The notes beneath the pieces are model-generated. The model worked only from the letters and a program-made list of their open reading frames with translations, was not told where the DNA came from and ran no database searches. Made by a program: the position numbers and the translations under genes. DNA of 64,000 nt from an uncultured Lachnospiraceae bacterium (GTDB lineage Bacteria; Bacillota; Clostridia; Lachnospirales; Lachnospiraceae): contig CAJUDM010000021.1 of assembly GCA_910584915.1 (NCBI GenBank), positions 1 through 64,000 of the forward strand, given 5' to 3'. Every line of letters begins with the position of its first letter. The stretch's first letter is position 1. Positions 7,818 through 16,799 of this stretch are shown one piece after another.

Positions 7818-7874
7818 GGCGCACGGCGCAGGTCAGACTGTCACACTTCGCGGGAAAGTAAAAGGAGGCTGATC

Positions 7875-9359
7875 ATGATGAGAATTGTACCGGATTTTGC
7901 GGAGGTAAAGAGAATTGCGGAGGGAGGCGGTTATCGTGTTTTGCCTCTGAGCTGCGAGATATTGTCGGATTTTACCACACCGATCGAAGCGGTAAGGATA
8001 CTGAAGAATGTATCGGATCACTGTTATATGCTAGAATCGGCTATGGCAAATGACAGGTGGGGGCGCTACAGTTTTCTGGGATTTTCACCGAAGCTTGAGA
8101 TCACCTGTATGGACGGTGTGATGAAGATCGGGGACATTACGGTAAAGGCGGATGATCCGTCAGGGTATATCAGGCAGATACTGGAGGAGTATAAGAGTCC
8201 GCGTTTTCCGTATCTTCCGCCCTTTACAGGCGGGCTGGTCGGATACTTTTCCTACGATTATCTCGGATACAGCGAGCCGGCAGCCAGATGCCGGGTGGAA
8301 GATACGGAGGATTTTAAGGACGTCGATCTGATGCTGTTTGATAAAGTGATCGCCTTTGACCATATGAGGCAGAAGATCATTCTGATCATCAACATGCCGC
8401 TTGGAAATCCCGATGCGGGAGATCCCGAGGCGGGATATAACAAGGCCGTGATGGAACTGAAACAGTTGGCGGGGCTTCTCAAAAGGGGTGAGAAGAAAAA
8501 AGAGCAAAACGGGAAGCTGACAGGCAGGGTGATGCCGTTATTTGACAGAGAGGCTTACTGTCAGATGGTGGAAAAGGCGAAGCACCATATCAGAGAGGGT
8601 GATATTTTCCAGATCGTGCTCTCCAACAGGCTGAGCGCTCCCTTTGAGGGCTCCCTGTTAAATACCTACCGGGTGCTGCGGACGATCAATCCGTCGCCCT
8701 ACATGTTCTATTTTTCCGGTACGGATGTGGAGGTGGCGGGGGCGTCGCCGGAGACGCTTGTGAAGCTGGAGGACGGTATCCTGCACACCTTCCCGCTCGC
8801 CGGAACAAGGAAAAGAGGAAGGACGGAGGCGGAGGATAAGGCGCTGGAGGCGGAACTTCTGGCGGACGAGAAGGAGGTCGCCGAGCACAATATGCTGGTG
8901 GATCTGGGGCGCAACGACCTGGGGAAGATCAGTAAATTCGGCACAGTGGAGGTAGAGAAGCTGCATTCCATAGAGCGGTATTCCCATGTGATGCACATCG
9001 GCTCCACTGTGCGGGGAGAGATCAGGGACGACTGCGATGCGCTTAACGCCATCGAGGCGGTGCTGCCTGCGGGGACGCTGTCCGGCGCACCGAAGATACG
9101 AGCCTGCCAGCTGATCGGGGAGTTGGAGAACAACAAGCGGGGTATCTACGGCGGCGCCATCGGTTATATTGATTTTACCGGAAATATGGATACCTGTATT
9201 GCCATCCGCATCGCCTACAGAAAGAATGGCAAAGTGTTTGTCAGGAGCGGGGCGGGCATCGTGGCGGATTCCGTGCCGGAGAAGGAGTATGAGGAGTGCA
9301 TCAACAAGGCAAAGGCAGTTGTGAGGGCGCTTGAGATGGCACAGGAGGTGGAAGGATGA
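7875..9359 (+). CDS. trpE: anthranilate synthase component I
   Basis: A 494-residue chorismate-binding enzyme that makes anthranilate with TrpG. The feedback site motif appears as MLES (CYMLESAMANDRWGRYSFLG), the catalytic block as GDIFQIVLSNRLSAPF and the C-terminal signature as AGAGIVADSVPEKEYEEC. AGGAGG precedes the tandem ATG ATG (7875 and 7878; either may be used). The stop overlaps the trpG start by four bases. Expression is governed by the T-box leader upstream. Confidence 0.97.
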   Translation: MMRIVPDFAEVKRIAEGGGYRVLPLSCEILSDFTTPIEAVRILKNVSDHCYMLESAMANDRWGRYSFLGFSPKLEITCMDGVMKIGDITVKADDPSGYIRQILEEYKSPRFPYLPPFTGGLVGYFSYDYLGYSEPAARCRVEDTEDFKDVDLMLFDKVIAFDHMRQKIILIINMPLGNPDAGDPEAGYNKAVMELKQLAGLLKRGEKKKEQNGKLTGRVMPLFDREAYCQMVEKAKHHIREGDIFQIVLSNRLSAPFEGSLLNTYRVLRTINPSPYMFYFSGTDVEVAGASPETLVKLEDGILHTFPLAGTRKRGRTEAEDKALEAELLADEKEVAEHNMLVDLGRNDLGKISKFGTVEVEKLHSIERYSHVMHIGSTVRGEIRDDCDALNAIEAVLPAGTLSGAPKIRACQLIGELENNKRGIYGGAIGYIDFTGNMDTCIAIRIAYRKNGKVFVRSGAGIVADSVPEKEYEECINKAKAVVRALEMAQEVEG

Positions 9360-9928
9360 TTCTGTTGATCGACAATTATGACAGCTTTTCCTATAACCTT
9401 TATCAGCTGATCGGTGAGATTACGCCGGATATCAGGGTGATCCGGAATGATGAGATGACGGTGGAGGAGATCCGGGAACTTGGACCGGAACGGATCGTCC
9501 TCTCCCCCGGACCGGGAAGGGCGGAGGATGCGGGAATGATCGTGGAGGCGGCGGGAGAGCTGGGAAGAGAGATTCCGCTGCTCGGCGTCTGTCTCGGACA
9601 TCAGGCAATCTGCATGGCTTTTGGGGCGAGAGTGACATACGCGAAGCGGCTGATGCACGGCAAGCAGTCGGAAGTAAGATTAAATAACAGGTGTCTGCTG
9701 TTTCATGGATGTCCGGAGATCATTCCGGTGGCGAGATATCATTCTCTTGCGGCGGATGCCGGTACGATGCCGGAATGTCTGGAGATAACCGCCTGCACGC
9801 AGGAGGGTGAGATCATGGCGGTACAGCACAGAAAATATCCTATCTACGGAGTGCAGTTTCACCCCGAGTCGATCATGACGCCGGACGGAAGGCGGATGCT
9901 TATCAATTTTTTGACAGGAGGGTTGTGA
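9356..9928 (+). CDS. trpG: anthranilate synthase component II, glutamine amidotransferase
   Basis: 190 residues, a free-standing class I glutamine amidotransferase supplying ammonia to TrpE. The oxyanion region PGPGRAEDAG, nucleophile Cys in GVCLGHQAI and the His-Glu pair in VQFHPESIMT are present. The ATGA overlap with trpE indicates coupled translation. It is not fused to trpD here, unlike in some enteric bacteria. A 198-bp gap with no convincing gene follows. Confidence 0.96.
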   Translation: MILLIDNYDSFSYNLYQLIGEITPDIRVIRNDEMTVEEIRELGPERIVLSPGPGRAEDAGMIVEAAGELGREIPLLGVCLGHQAICMAFGARVTYAKRLMHGKQSEVRLNNRCLLFHGCPEIIPVARYHSLAADAGTMPECLEITACTQEGEIMAVQHRKYPIYGVQFHPESIMTPDGRRMLINFLTGGL

Positions 9929-10126
9929 GCATGAGTTTCAGCGGGATGATACAAGATTTGAACTTTGCGCTATAGAGCGGGAAAAATAAAAAGCCGGTGA
10001 CAGAGGCAGGACGGTTTTCAGTCAGCACTGCTGTCAGAGTGGAGCGCAGGAAACTGCCTGTATCGCTAAAGACGGCGAGAGGATAGAATTGAAAAATATA
10101 AATCAGGAAAAGGAGACAGAAAGATT

Positions 10127-11161
10127 ATGATCAAAGAAGCAATCGTAAAAATCGTAAACAAGGGAGATTTAACCTATGACGAGGCGTACACCGTGATGAA
10201 TGAGATCATGAGCGGCGAGACAACGCCCACCCAGAATGCGGCTTTTCTGGCGGCGCTCTCCACAAAGAGCGCGAGGGCGGAGACGACGGATGAGATTGCG
10301 GGCTGCGCGGCGGCGATGAGGGACCATGCCACGAAGGTGGAGACGGATATGGAATTGTTCGAGATCGTGGGAACGGGCGGGGACAATGCGGGGAGCTTCA
10401 ATATTTCCACGACTTCCGCCCTCGTTGCGGCGGCAGGCGGGATGAAGGTCGCAAAGCACGGCAACAGGGCGGCTTCGTCCAAGTGCGGCACGGCGGACTG
10501 CCTGGAGGCTCTGGGGGTGAATATCGGGCAGAGCCCGGCGAAATGCGTGGAACTTTTGCGGGAGGTGGGCATCTGTTTCTTCTTTGCCCAGAAATACCAT
10601 ACTTCCATGAAATACGTGGGCGCTATCCGAAAAGAGCTGGGTTTTCGGACAGTATTCAATATTCTGGGTCCGCTGACCAATCCGGGTACACCGTCGATGC
10701 AGCTTCTGGGCGTGTATGATGAGTATCTGGCGGCGCCGCTTGCGCAAGTGCTGATCAATCTCGGTGTGAGGCGGGGGATGGTAGTCTACGGGCAGGATAA
10801 GCTGGATGAGATTTCCATGAGCGCGCCGACCACAGTCTGTGAGATAAGGGACGGCTGGTATAAGTCCTCGGTGATCACACCGGAGGAGTTCGGGCTGGAG
10901 CGCTGCACGAAGGAGGATCTGAGGGGCGGTTCACCGGAGGAGAATGCAAAAATAACACTAGATATTTTAAAGGGCACGCAAGGACCCAAGAGAAATGCTG
11001 TGTTGATGAATGCCGGGGCGGCGCTTTATATCGGCGGGAAGGCGGAGAACATGGAGGAAGGAATCGCTCTTGCGGCAAAGCTGATCGATTCGGGGAGCGC
11101 GCTCCGGACGCTGGAGAGATTTATCGAGGTGAGCAACGCGCCGGATATGGTGACGGCGTAA
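10127..11161 (+). CDS. trpD: anthranilate phosphoribosyltransferase
   Basis: 344 residues, normal length. The PRPP-binding GTGGD motif (VGTGGDNAGSFNIST) and KHGNRAASSKCGTADCLEALG are the family signatures. It transfers phosphoribose from PRPP to anthranilate, second step of tryptophan synthesis. AGGAGA precedes the ATG. It is separated from trpC by 350 bp that carry a 39-bp tandem repeat. Confidence 0.97.
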   Translation: MIKEAIVKIVNKGDLTYDEAYTVMNEIMSGETTPTQNAAFLAALSTKSARAETTDEIAGCAAAMRDHATKVETDMELFEIVGTGGDNAGSFNISTTSALVAAAGGMKVAKHGNRAASSKCGTADCLEALGVNIGQSPAKCVELLREVGICFFFAQKYHTSMKYVGAIRKELGFRTVFNILGPLTNPGTPSMQLLGVYDEYLAAPLAQVLINLGVRRGMVVYGQDKLDEISMSAPTTVCEIRDGWYKSSVITPEEFGLERCTKEDLRGGSPEENAKITLDILKGTQGPKRNAVLMNAGAALYIGGKAENMEEGIALAAKLIDSGSALRTLERFIEVSNAPDMVTA

Positions 11162-11162
11162 A

Positions 11163-11317
11163 GAAAAAGCCGTGAAGAGCCAGGTGAGGAGCCGGCACGA
11201 TGAAAAAGCCTTGGAAAGCCAGATGCAGAGCCGGCGTGACGAAAAAGCCATGAAGAGCCAGGTGCAGAGCCGGCGCGATGAAAAGCCATGAAGAACCAGG
11301 TGCAGAGCCGGCATGAC
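11163..11317 (+). repeat. 39-bp tandem repeat, four copies, inside the trp operon
   Basis: Four adjacent units of the form GAAAAAGCCNTGAAGAGCCAGG... with periods 39, 39, 39 and 38 begin one base after the trpD stop. The units differ at a few positions each. One frame would read a 13-residue repeat (EKAxKSQVQSRRD), but no start or ribosome site serves it. The rest of the gap (11318-11511) shows no gene. Confidence 0.85.
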
Positions 11318-11511
11318 GAAGAACTGTGAAATGCAGGAGATATTGAGATCATGATAGGAAGAAAGTGATGACGTGTCGGAGGCAATGGCAATGAGACATA
11401 AAAAACTGACAGCGTATCTGAAAGTGATAATGGCAGAATAAAGAGGATCACAGTAGATTTAGAGACAGTATGTCACGATGAAAAGAAGTTTGACAGGAGC
11501 GGGAGGAGAAT

Positions 11512-12303
11512 ATGACGATTTTGGATCAGCTTGCAGATTATGCGAAGGAGCGGGTAAGGCAGGCAAAAAAGAGGGTATCCGAGGAAAATATCAAAAAACA
11601 GGCGTTATTATTGCGGACTGAAAATTTTGCGTTTGAGAAGGCGCTCAAAAAGCCGGATCTCTCATTCATCTGTGAGTGCAAGAAGGCGTCGCCGTCAAAA
11701 GGACTTATCGCGCCGGACTTTCCCTATCTGCAGATTGCATCGGAGTATGAGGCGGCAGGAGCGGACTGTATTTCGGTGCTGACCGAGCCGAAGTGGTTTC
11801 TGGGGAACGATGGGTATCTGAGGGAGATTGCAGAGGTAGTCCGGATACCCTGTCTGCGAAAGGACTTTACGGTGGATGAATATATGATCTACGAGGCGAA
11901 ACTGCTGGGGGCTTCGGCGGTTCTGCTGATCTGTTCGATTCTGAGCGTCGGGCAGATCAGAGAGTATATCGGTATCTGCGATGAACTGGGGCTTTCGGCT
12001 CTGGTGGAAGCCCACGATGAGACGGAGGTGGAGTCGGCGCTTAATGCCGGCGCGCGGATCATCGGCGTCAACAACAGAAATCTGAAGGATTTTTCGGTGG
12101 ATGTGCAAAACAGTGAAAGGCTTAGGAGGCTGATTCCAGGGGATGTGCTGTTTGTCTCCGAGAGCGGTGTGAGAGACGCGGAGGATGTGAGGAGACTGCG
12201 TGAGATCGGAGCTGACGCGGTGCTAGTCGGGGAAACCTTGATGCGGGCGAAAGATAAGAGGAAGAAGCTTATGGAACTGCGTGGATCGGATGAAGTGAGC
12301 TGA
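11512..12303 (+). CDS. trpC: indole-3-glycerol phosphate synthase
   Basis: 263 residues, a TIM barrel catalysing ring closure to indole-3-glycerol phosphate. Catalytic Lys in ICECKKASPSKG, Glu and Lys later in CLRKDFTVDEYMIYEAK, and IIGVNNRNLKDFSVD are all present. GGGAGGAG precedes the ATG. It is monofunctional, with trpF encoded separately 230 bp downstream. Confidence 0.97.
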   Translation: MTILDQLADYAKERVRQAKKRVSEENIKKQALLLRTENFAFEKALKKPDLSFICECKKASPSKGLIAPDFPYLQIASEYEAAGADCISVLTEPKWFLGNDGYLREIAEVVRIPCLRKDFTVDEYMIYEAKLLGASAVLLICSILSVGQIREYIGICDELGLSALVEAHDETEVESALNAGARIIGVNNRNLKDFSVDVQNSERLRRLIPGDVLFVSESGVRDAEDVRRLREIGADAVLVGETLMRAKDKRKKLMELRGSDEVS

Positions 12304-12533
12304 GGACAGGGAAGTTTGCAGAGGCTTGCAGGATATAAGCTGCGGCAGAGGGTAAGAGGGAAAAGGCTGCGGGATTGTGTGGGCTGAGTGATGCAAGAAA
12401 GGCAGACAGGAGAAGCCTGAGACAGCGCTGCGGAGTGATAGACAGAAAAAACGAAGACAGCAATGCGGGGCAGCAGACAGGAAAACGCAGAAAAGCCCAA
12501 GCAGACGGATGGTGCAGAAAGGAGCGCAGGAAT

Positions 12534-13145
12534 ATGACAAAAATAAAATTGTGCGGGTTATCGGAATTTTGTGATATAGAAGCGGCCAATATATTGAAAC
12601 CCGAGTATATCGGTTTTGTCTTTGCTAAAAATAGCAGGCGTTATGTATCGCCGGAGGATGCATGGACGCTGAAGAAAAGGCTCTCGACGGAGATAAAGGC
12701 GGTGGGCGTCTTTGTCAGGGAGGATGCGGAGGACATCGCCGGCCTGCTGGAGAGAGGCGTTATCGATATGGCACAGCTCCACGGCGGAGAGGACGAAACG
12801 TATATCCGTCGTCTGCGGGAGCTGACCGGGAAGCCGCTCATCAAGGCATTCCGTGTCGAAACGGCGGGAGATATCGCTGCCGCAGAGATATGCAGTGCGG
12901 ACCATGTCCTGCTGGATTCCGGGGAGGGCGGCACGGGAAGCGCTTTTGACTGGGGGCTCCTTGGGCAGATGAAGAGGCGATATTTTCTCGCGGGCGGGCT
13001 TACGCCGGAGAATGTGCAGAGAGCGGTGAGGGAACTTCACCCTTATGGGGTGGATGTGAGCTCAGGCATTGAGACAGATGGAAAGAAAGACAGTGATAAA
13101 ATGGCGGCATTTGTTGCCGCGGTCAGAAAGGAAGAGGAGAGATGA
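12534..13145 (+). CDS. trpF: phosphoribosylanthranilate isomerase
   Basis: 203 residues. Catalytic Cys in IKLCGLSE and Asp in VLLDSGEGGTG, with the phosphate-binding end LAGGLTPENV...GVDVSSGIETDGKKD. The Amadori rearrangement it performs links trpD and trpC products. I chose ATG 12534, whose MTKIKLCGL is the usual start; a longer frame from 12375 adds 53 unconserved residues. It overlaps trpB by four bases. Confidence 0.96.
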   Translation: MTKIKLCGLSEFCDIEAANILKPEYIGFVFAKNSRRYVSPEDAWTLKKRLSTEIKAVGVFVREDAEDIAGLLERGVIDMAQLHGGEDETYIRRLRELTGKPLIKAFRVETAGDIAAAEICSADHVLLDSGEGGTGSAFDWGLLGQMKRRYFLAGGLTPENVQRAVRELHPYGVDVSSGIETDGKKDSDKMAAFVAAVRKEEER

Positions 13146-14332
13146 CAAATCAGAGAGGACGTTTCGGGATACATGGCGGCCAGTACATTCCGGAGACGCT
13201 GATGAATGCGGTAATCGAGCTGGAGGAGGCGTACGACCACTATAAGAATGATCCGGAGTTCAACCGGGAGCTACGGGAACTTTTCAACGAGTACGCGGGC
13301 AGACCGTCCCGCCTCTACTATGCGGAGAAGATGACAAAGGACTTAGGCGGCGCGAAGATCTATTTAAAGCGCGAGGATTTAAATCACACCGGCGCCCACA
13401 AGATCAATAACGTCCTGGGGCAGGCGCTCCTTGCAAAGAAGATGGGCAAGACGAGGCTGATCGCCGAGACGGGCGCCGGCCAGCACGGCGTGGCGAGCGC
13501 GACGGCGGCGGCGCTTCTGGGGATGGAGTGCGTGGTCTTTATGGGGGAGGAGGATACCGTAAGACAGGCGCTGAACGTGTACCGGATGCGCCTTCTGGGG
13601 ACGGAAGTGGTCCCGGTAAAGAGTGGCACCGCCACTTTGAAGGACGCGGTCTCGGAGGCGATGCGCGAGTGGACATCCCGCATCAGCGACACCCACTATT
13701 GTCTCGGCTCGGTGATGGGGCCTCATCCGTTCCCGACCATTGTCAGGGATTTTCAGGCGGTGATCTCGAAGGAGATCAAAGAGCAGCTTTTAGATAAGGA
13801 AGGCAGGCTGCCGGACGCGGTCATTGCCTGTGTGGGCGGCGGCTCCAATGCCATCGGCAGTTTTTACCATTTTCTGGAGGACAGGGAAGTGAAACTGATC
13901 GGCTGTGAGGCGGCGGGCAGAGGGATCGATACCTTCGAGACGGCGGCGACGATCAGCACCGGCAGGGAGGGGATATTCCACGGGATGAAATCCTATTTCT
14001 GTCAGGATCAGTATGGGCAGATCGCGCCGGTGTACTCCATTTCCGCCGGCCTGGATTATCCGGGGATCGGTCCGGAGCACGCGCACCTGCACGATACCGG
14101 CAGGGCGCAGTATGTGCCGGTGACCGATGAGGAGGCGGTGTGCGCCTTCGAGTATCTGGCGAGGACGGAGGGCATCATTCCCGCCATCGAGTCGGCGCAC
14201 GCCATCGCCCATGCCATAAAAATAGCACCTGTTATGAATAAAGATCAGATCATTGTGATCACCATATCGGGGAGAGGGGACAAGGACTGTGCCGCCATCG
14301 CCCGCTACAGAGGGGAGGATATCCATGAGTAA
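13142..14332 (+). CDS. trpB: tryptophan synthase beta chain
   Basis: 396 residues, PLP-dependent. The PLP Lys lies in LNHTGAHKINN, the phosphate-binding loop in CVGGGSNAIGSFY, and catalytic Glu in LIAETGAGQHG. It condenses indole with serine. Starts inside the trpF stop (ATGA) and overlaps trpA by eight bases, so beta and alpha chains are translationally coupled. Confidence 0.98.
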   Translation: MTNQRGRFGIHGGQYIPETLMNAVIELEEAYDHYKNDPEFNRELRELFNEYAGRPSRLYYAEKMTKDLGGAKIYLKREDLNHTGAHKINNVLGQALLAKKMGKTRLIAETGAGQHGVASATAAALLGMECVVFMGEEDTVRQALNVYRMRLLGTEVVPVKSGTATLKDAVSEAMREWTSRISDTHYCLGSVMGPHPFPTIVRDFQAVISKEIKEQLLDKEGRLPDAVIACVGGGSNAIGSFYHFLEDREVKLIGCEAAGRGIDTFETAATISTGREGIFHGMKSYFCQDQYGQIAPVYSISAGLDYPGIGPEHAHLHDTGRAQYVPVTDEEAVCAFEYLARTEGIIPAIESAHAIAHAIKIAPVMNKDQIIVITISGRGDKDCAAIARYRGEDIHE

Positions 14333-15098
14333 TATAAAATCTGCGTTTCAAAATGGCAAAGCATTTATTCCGTTCATCACCTGCGGTGACCCGGATCTTG
14401 CGACCACGGCGGCATGTGTGCGCGCGGCGGCGCAGAACGGGGCGGATCTGATCGAACTGGGTATTCCTTTTTCTGATCCGACAGCCGAAGGTCCCGTTAT
14501 CCAGGGGGCGAATGTCCGGGCGCTGCAGGGCGGGGTGACGACAGATCGGATTTTTGATCTGGTCAGAGAACTCCGGACGGATGTGAAAGTGCCGATGGTA
14601 TTTATGACCTATGCCAATGTGGTGTTTTCCTACGGGGCGGAGCGATTTATCTCCATTTGCCGGGAGATCGGGATCGACGGACTGATCCTGCCGGATCTGC
14701 CCTTTGAGGAGAAGGAGGAATTTGCGCCCTTCTGCCGTCAGTACGGGGTGGATCTGATCTCCCTGATCGCGCCGACATCGGAAAACCGCATCGCCATGAT
14801 CGCGAAGGAGGCGGAGGGCTTTCTGTATATTGTCTCCAGCCTCGGCGTGACAGGGATGCGCAGTGAGATCAAGACGGATCTCGCCTCGATCGTGGAAGTG
14901 GTGAGGCAGAACACGGATATCCCCTGTGCCATCGGCTTCGGGATCTCTGCGCCGGAGCAGGCGAAAAAGATGGCGGCTCTCTCCGACGGGGCGATCGTGG
15001 GCTCTGCCATTATCAAACTGTTGGAAAAGTACGGGACGGATGCGCCGGCGCATGTGGGGGCGTATGTGAGGGAGATGAAGGAAGCGGTGGGGGAGTGA
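14325..15098 (+). CDS. trpA: tryptophan synthase alpha chain
   Basis: 257 residues. Catalytic Glu and Asp lie in LIELGIPFSDPTAEGPVIQ and GLILPDLPFEE, with the phosphate site near GFGISAPEQ. It cleaves indole-3-glycerol phosphate and channels indole to TrpB. ATG 14325 has AGGGGAGG six bases upstream inside trpB, so the longer frame from 14289 is not needed. Last gene of the operon. Confidence 0.97.
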   Translation: MSNIKSAFQNGKAFIPFITCGDPDLATTAACVRAAAQNGADLIELGIPFSDPTAEGPVIQGANVRALQGGVTTDRIFDLVRELRTDVKVPMVFMTYANVVFSYGAERFISICREIGIDGLILPDLPFEEKEEFAPFCRQYGVDLISLIAPTSENRIAMIAKEAEGFLYIVSSLGVTGMRSEIKTDLASIVEVVRQNTDIPCAIGFGISAPEQAKKMAALSDGAIVGSAIIKLLEKYGTDAPAHVGAYVREMKEAVGE

Positions 15099-15281
15099 GG
15101 TGTGACGTTTGTCATTGCCGCGAGCAGCCTGCTATTGGAGGAATCAGATACTTGAAAAAACCAGGAATAAAGTATATGGTACCTGGCGCGGACAGATCGG
15201 AAAAGAAGGATATCTATGAGGAAATATGTCATTCGTCAGAATTATCTGTTGCAGGAAAATAAGGAAAATGAAAATAATGTG

Positions 15282-15320
15282 AGGGGAATACTGTGAAGAA
15301 TGTATTCCCCTGTTTTGTTT
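15282..15320 (+). terminator. trp operon terminator
   Basis: AGGGGAATAC (15282-15291) pairs with GTATTCCCCT (15302-15311), followed by GTTTTGTTT. The 183 bases between trpA and it hold two tiny frames (36 codons from TTG 15152; 26 codons from ATG 15216) with passable ribosome sites but no recognisable product. Confidence 0.8.
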
Positions 15321-15363
15321 GAAACTTTGGACAAAACAGAGGAAAAACATCTTATTTTTGATC

Positions 15364-15729
15364 CTAACATCCGGAGAGTTTGTCGACAGCAAGGGAAGCG
15401 GCAGGCTGAAAGTAAATATCCTTTCCTTTATTGCTCTCGTATATAAAATCCTGTAACGGTTTACTGGTATATTTTGAAAAATCGCCGTATATGGCAAATC
15501 TCACACCATAGTTGATAAATTTCTGCAATATTTCTCCTGCCAGACAGGTACTCAGGACAAAGAAATCATTTACAATAGCTTCCTTGTTCAGAGCAATATT
15601 TGTGCAGCCTGTTTCGTATTTTACTGTCATAATCAGGTCCAATGCCGACTGGACATCTGTGATCAGCAATTCGTCACTGCTCACAACTGCAATCTCTGTA
15701 TTATTTTTCTTTATAACTTCTGTTTTCAT
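15364..15729 (-). CDS. DUF4180 domain protein
   Basis: 121 residues starting MKTEVIKKNNTEIAVVSSDE. The pattern matches DUF4180 proteins (a central NIALNKEAIVNDFFVLSTCLAGEILQKFINYGVRFAIYGDF block), small cytoplasmic proteins of unknown function often encoded beside TetR regulators. ATG at 15729 has GGAGG upstream; the longer frame to 15762 adds residues that lie in the regulator gene. Probably co-transcribed with the TetR gene 13 bp upstream. Confidence 0.75.
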   Translation of the reverse strand: MKTEVIKKNNTEIAVVSSDELLITDVQSALDLIMTVKYETGCTNIALNKEAIVNDFFVLSTCLAGEILQKFINYGVRFAIYGDFSKYTSKPLQDFIYESNKGKDIYFQPAASLAVDKLSGC

Positions 15730-15742
15730 TTTCTGCCTCCTG

Positions 15743-16321
15743 CTATTCATACAAACTGTCAATCAAATGGTCAACCATAAAATCAAAGGTTTTCATGTGA
15801 TTGTGTGGAAGAATATCTTTATTTTTGATATTCATAATCAAAGAGTAAATAACTGACATCGTCAAATCCGCATCAACTTTAAATTTCAAATACGGTTTGC
15901 CTAAAAAAAGCTGTTGGCTCATATGATTGGATTCCTCGATTTTTTTTGCCTGTTCCTCTGATAACCTGTTTATCAAAATGGTAAAATCTGTACTGTCCGA
16001 ATCGTACAAAAAATTGTTTTTATCATATTCCCGATAAATGAGCTTTAAGGCTTCAGCGACACCATACTTATCTTTGTGTTTTTCGATTACCTCCGATGCC
16101 GCATTGCAGATTTGTTCCTGCACAGAACACAGCACTTCACAAAAGAGAGCTTCTTTCGATTCGAAAAAAAGATAGAACGCCCCCTTTGAGATCCCTGCCT
16201 GTCTGCAAAGGCCATCAACACTTGTTTTTTTATAACCATACTGTGTCCAGCTCTGCTTGCAGGCCTCCTGCAAACTTCTTCTGATGTTTTCCTTTTCTCG
16301 TTCTGTAAAACTTCTTGCCAT
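15743..16321 (-). CDS. TetR/AcrR family regulator
   Basis: 192 residues. The N-terminal helix-turn-helix is clear (YGYKKTSVDGLCRQAGISKGAFYLFFESKEALF, residues 28-60); the helical C-terminal domain presumably binds a ligand. It is divergent from its surroundings in having lower GC. A dyad ATGAC...GTCAT lies at about 16336-16361, between this start and the upstream region, and may be its operator. Likely controls itself and the DUF4180 gene. Confidence 0.85.
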   Translation of the reverse strand: MARSFTEREKENIRRSLQEACKQSWTQYGYKKTSVDGLCRQAGISKGAFYLFFESKEALFCEVLCSVQEQICNAASEVIEKHKDKYGVAEALKLIYREYDKNNFLYDSDSTDFTILINRLSEEQAKKIEESNHMSQQLFLGKPYLKFKVDADLTMSVIYSLIMNIKNKDILPHNHMKTFDFMVDHLIDSLYE

Positions 16322-16510
16322 ATCGTTTTCCTCTTATATGACTTAAAATACTATATTGGTCATAGATATAATACGCTATATATTAGAAAACGTCAAGAAA
16401 TATTTTCAATATTTCTTTATTTCATATGAGTAAAGGCATAGGATATATCATTGTGGTTCGAACGGGCGTATGCTATAATTTTGACATTGTTTCATGAGGA
16501 GTGAAGAAAC

Positions 16511-16783
16511 GTGAAAAAATATCAATGTCCCTGTTGTGGGTATTACACATATAATGTTCCTATAGATGAAGGCTGCGGGTATATTTGCCCGGTTTGTTTT
16601 TGGGAAAATGATCCTTTTATTGTTTCTGATAATGAGCCGAGCGACTCTAACCATGGAATAACGCTAAAAAGGGCAAAAAGCAACTATTTGAAGTTTGGCG
16701 CTTGTGAAAAAGAAATGCTGTGTCATGTTCGTCTGCCAAAAGATGATGAAAAAGAGCAAAAAAACCTCGACAATCCTTTTTGA
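16511..16783 (+). CDS. CPCC-family cysteine-rich protein
   Basis: 90 residues beginning MKKYQCPCCGYYTY and continuing GCGYICPVCFWENDPF, the signature of the CPCC domain; two CxxC pairs probably bind one zinc ion. GTG start with GAGGAG upstream. A stand-alone gene of unknown function in AT-richer sequence, between a regulator pair and a broken gene, so probably accessory. Confidence 0.8.
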   Translation: MKKYQCPCCGYYTYNVPIDEGCGYICPVCFWENDPFIVSDNEPSDSNHGITLKRAKSNYLKFGACEKEMLCHVRLPKDDEKEQKNLDNPF

Positions 16784-16799
16784 GAAAAAATAACGAAAG

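Noticed and set aside
11026..11451. Minus-strand repetitive frames over the 39-bp repeat
   Set aside because: Open because the repeat length is divisible by three; no start signals.
15152..15296. Two tiny frames between trpA and the terminator
   Set aside because: 36 and 26 codons, overlapping each other and the terminator; no evidence beyond a passable ribosome site.
16448..16470. GGTTCGAAC resembling a tRNA T-loop
   Set aside because: No matching acceptor, anticodon or D arms around it; it lies in the leader of the CPCC gene.
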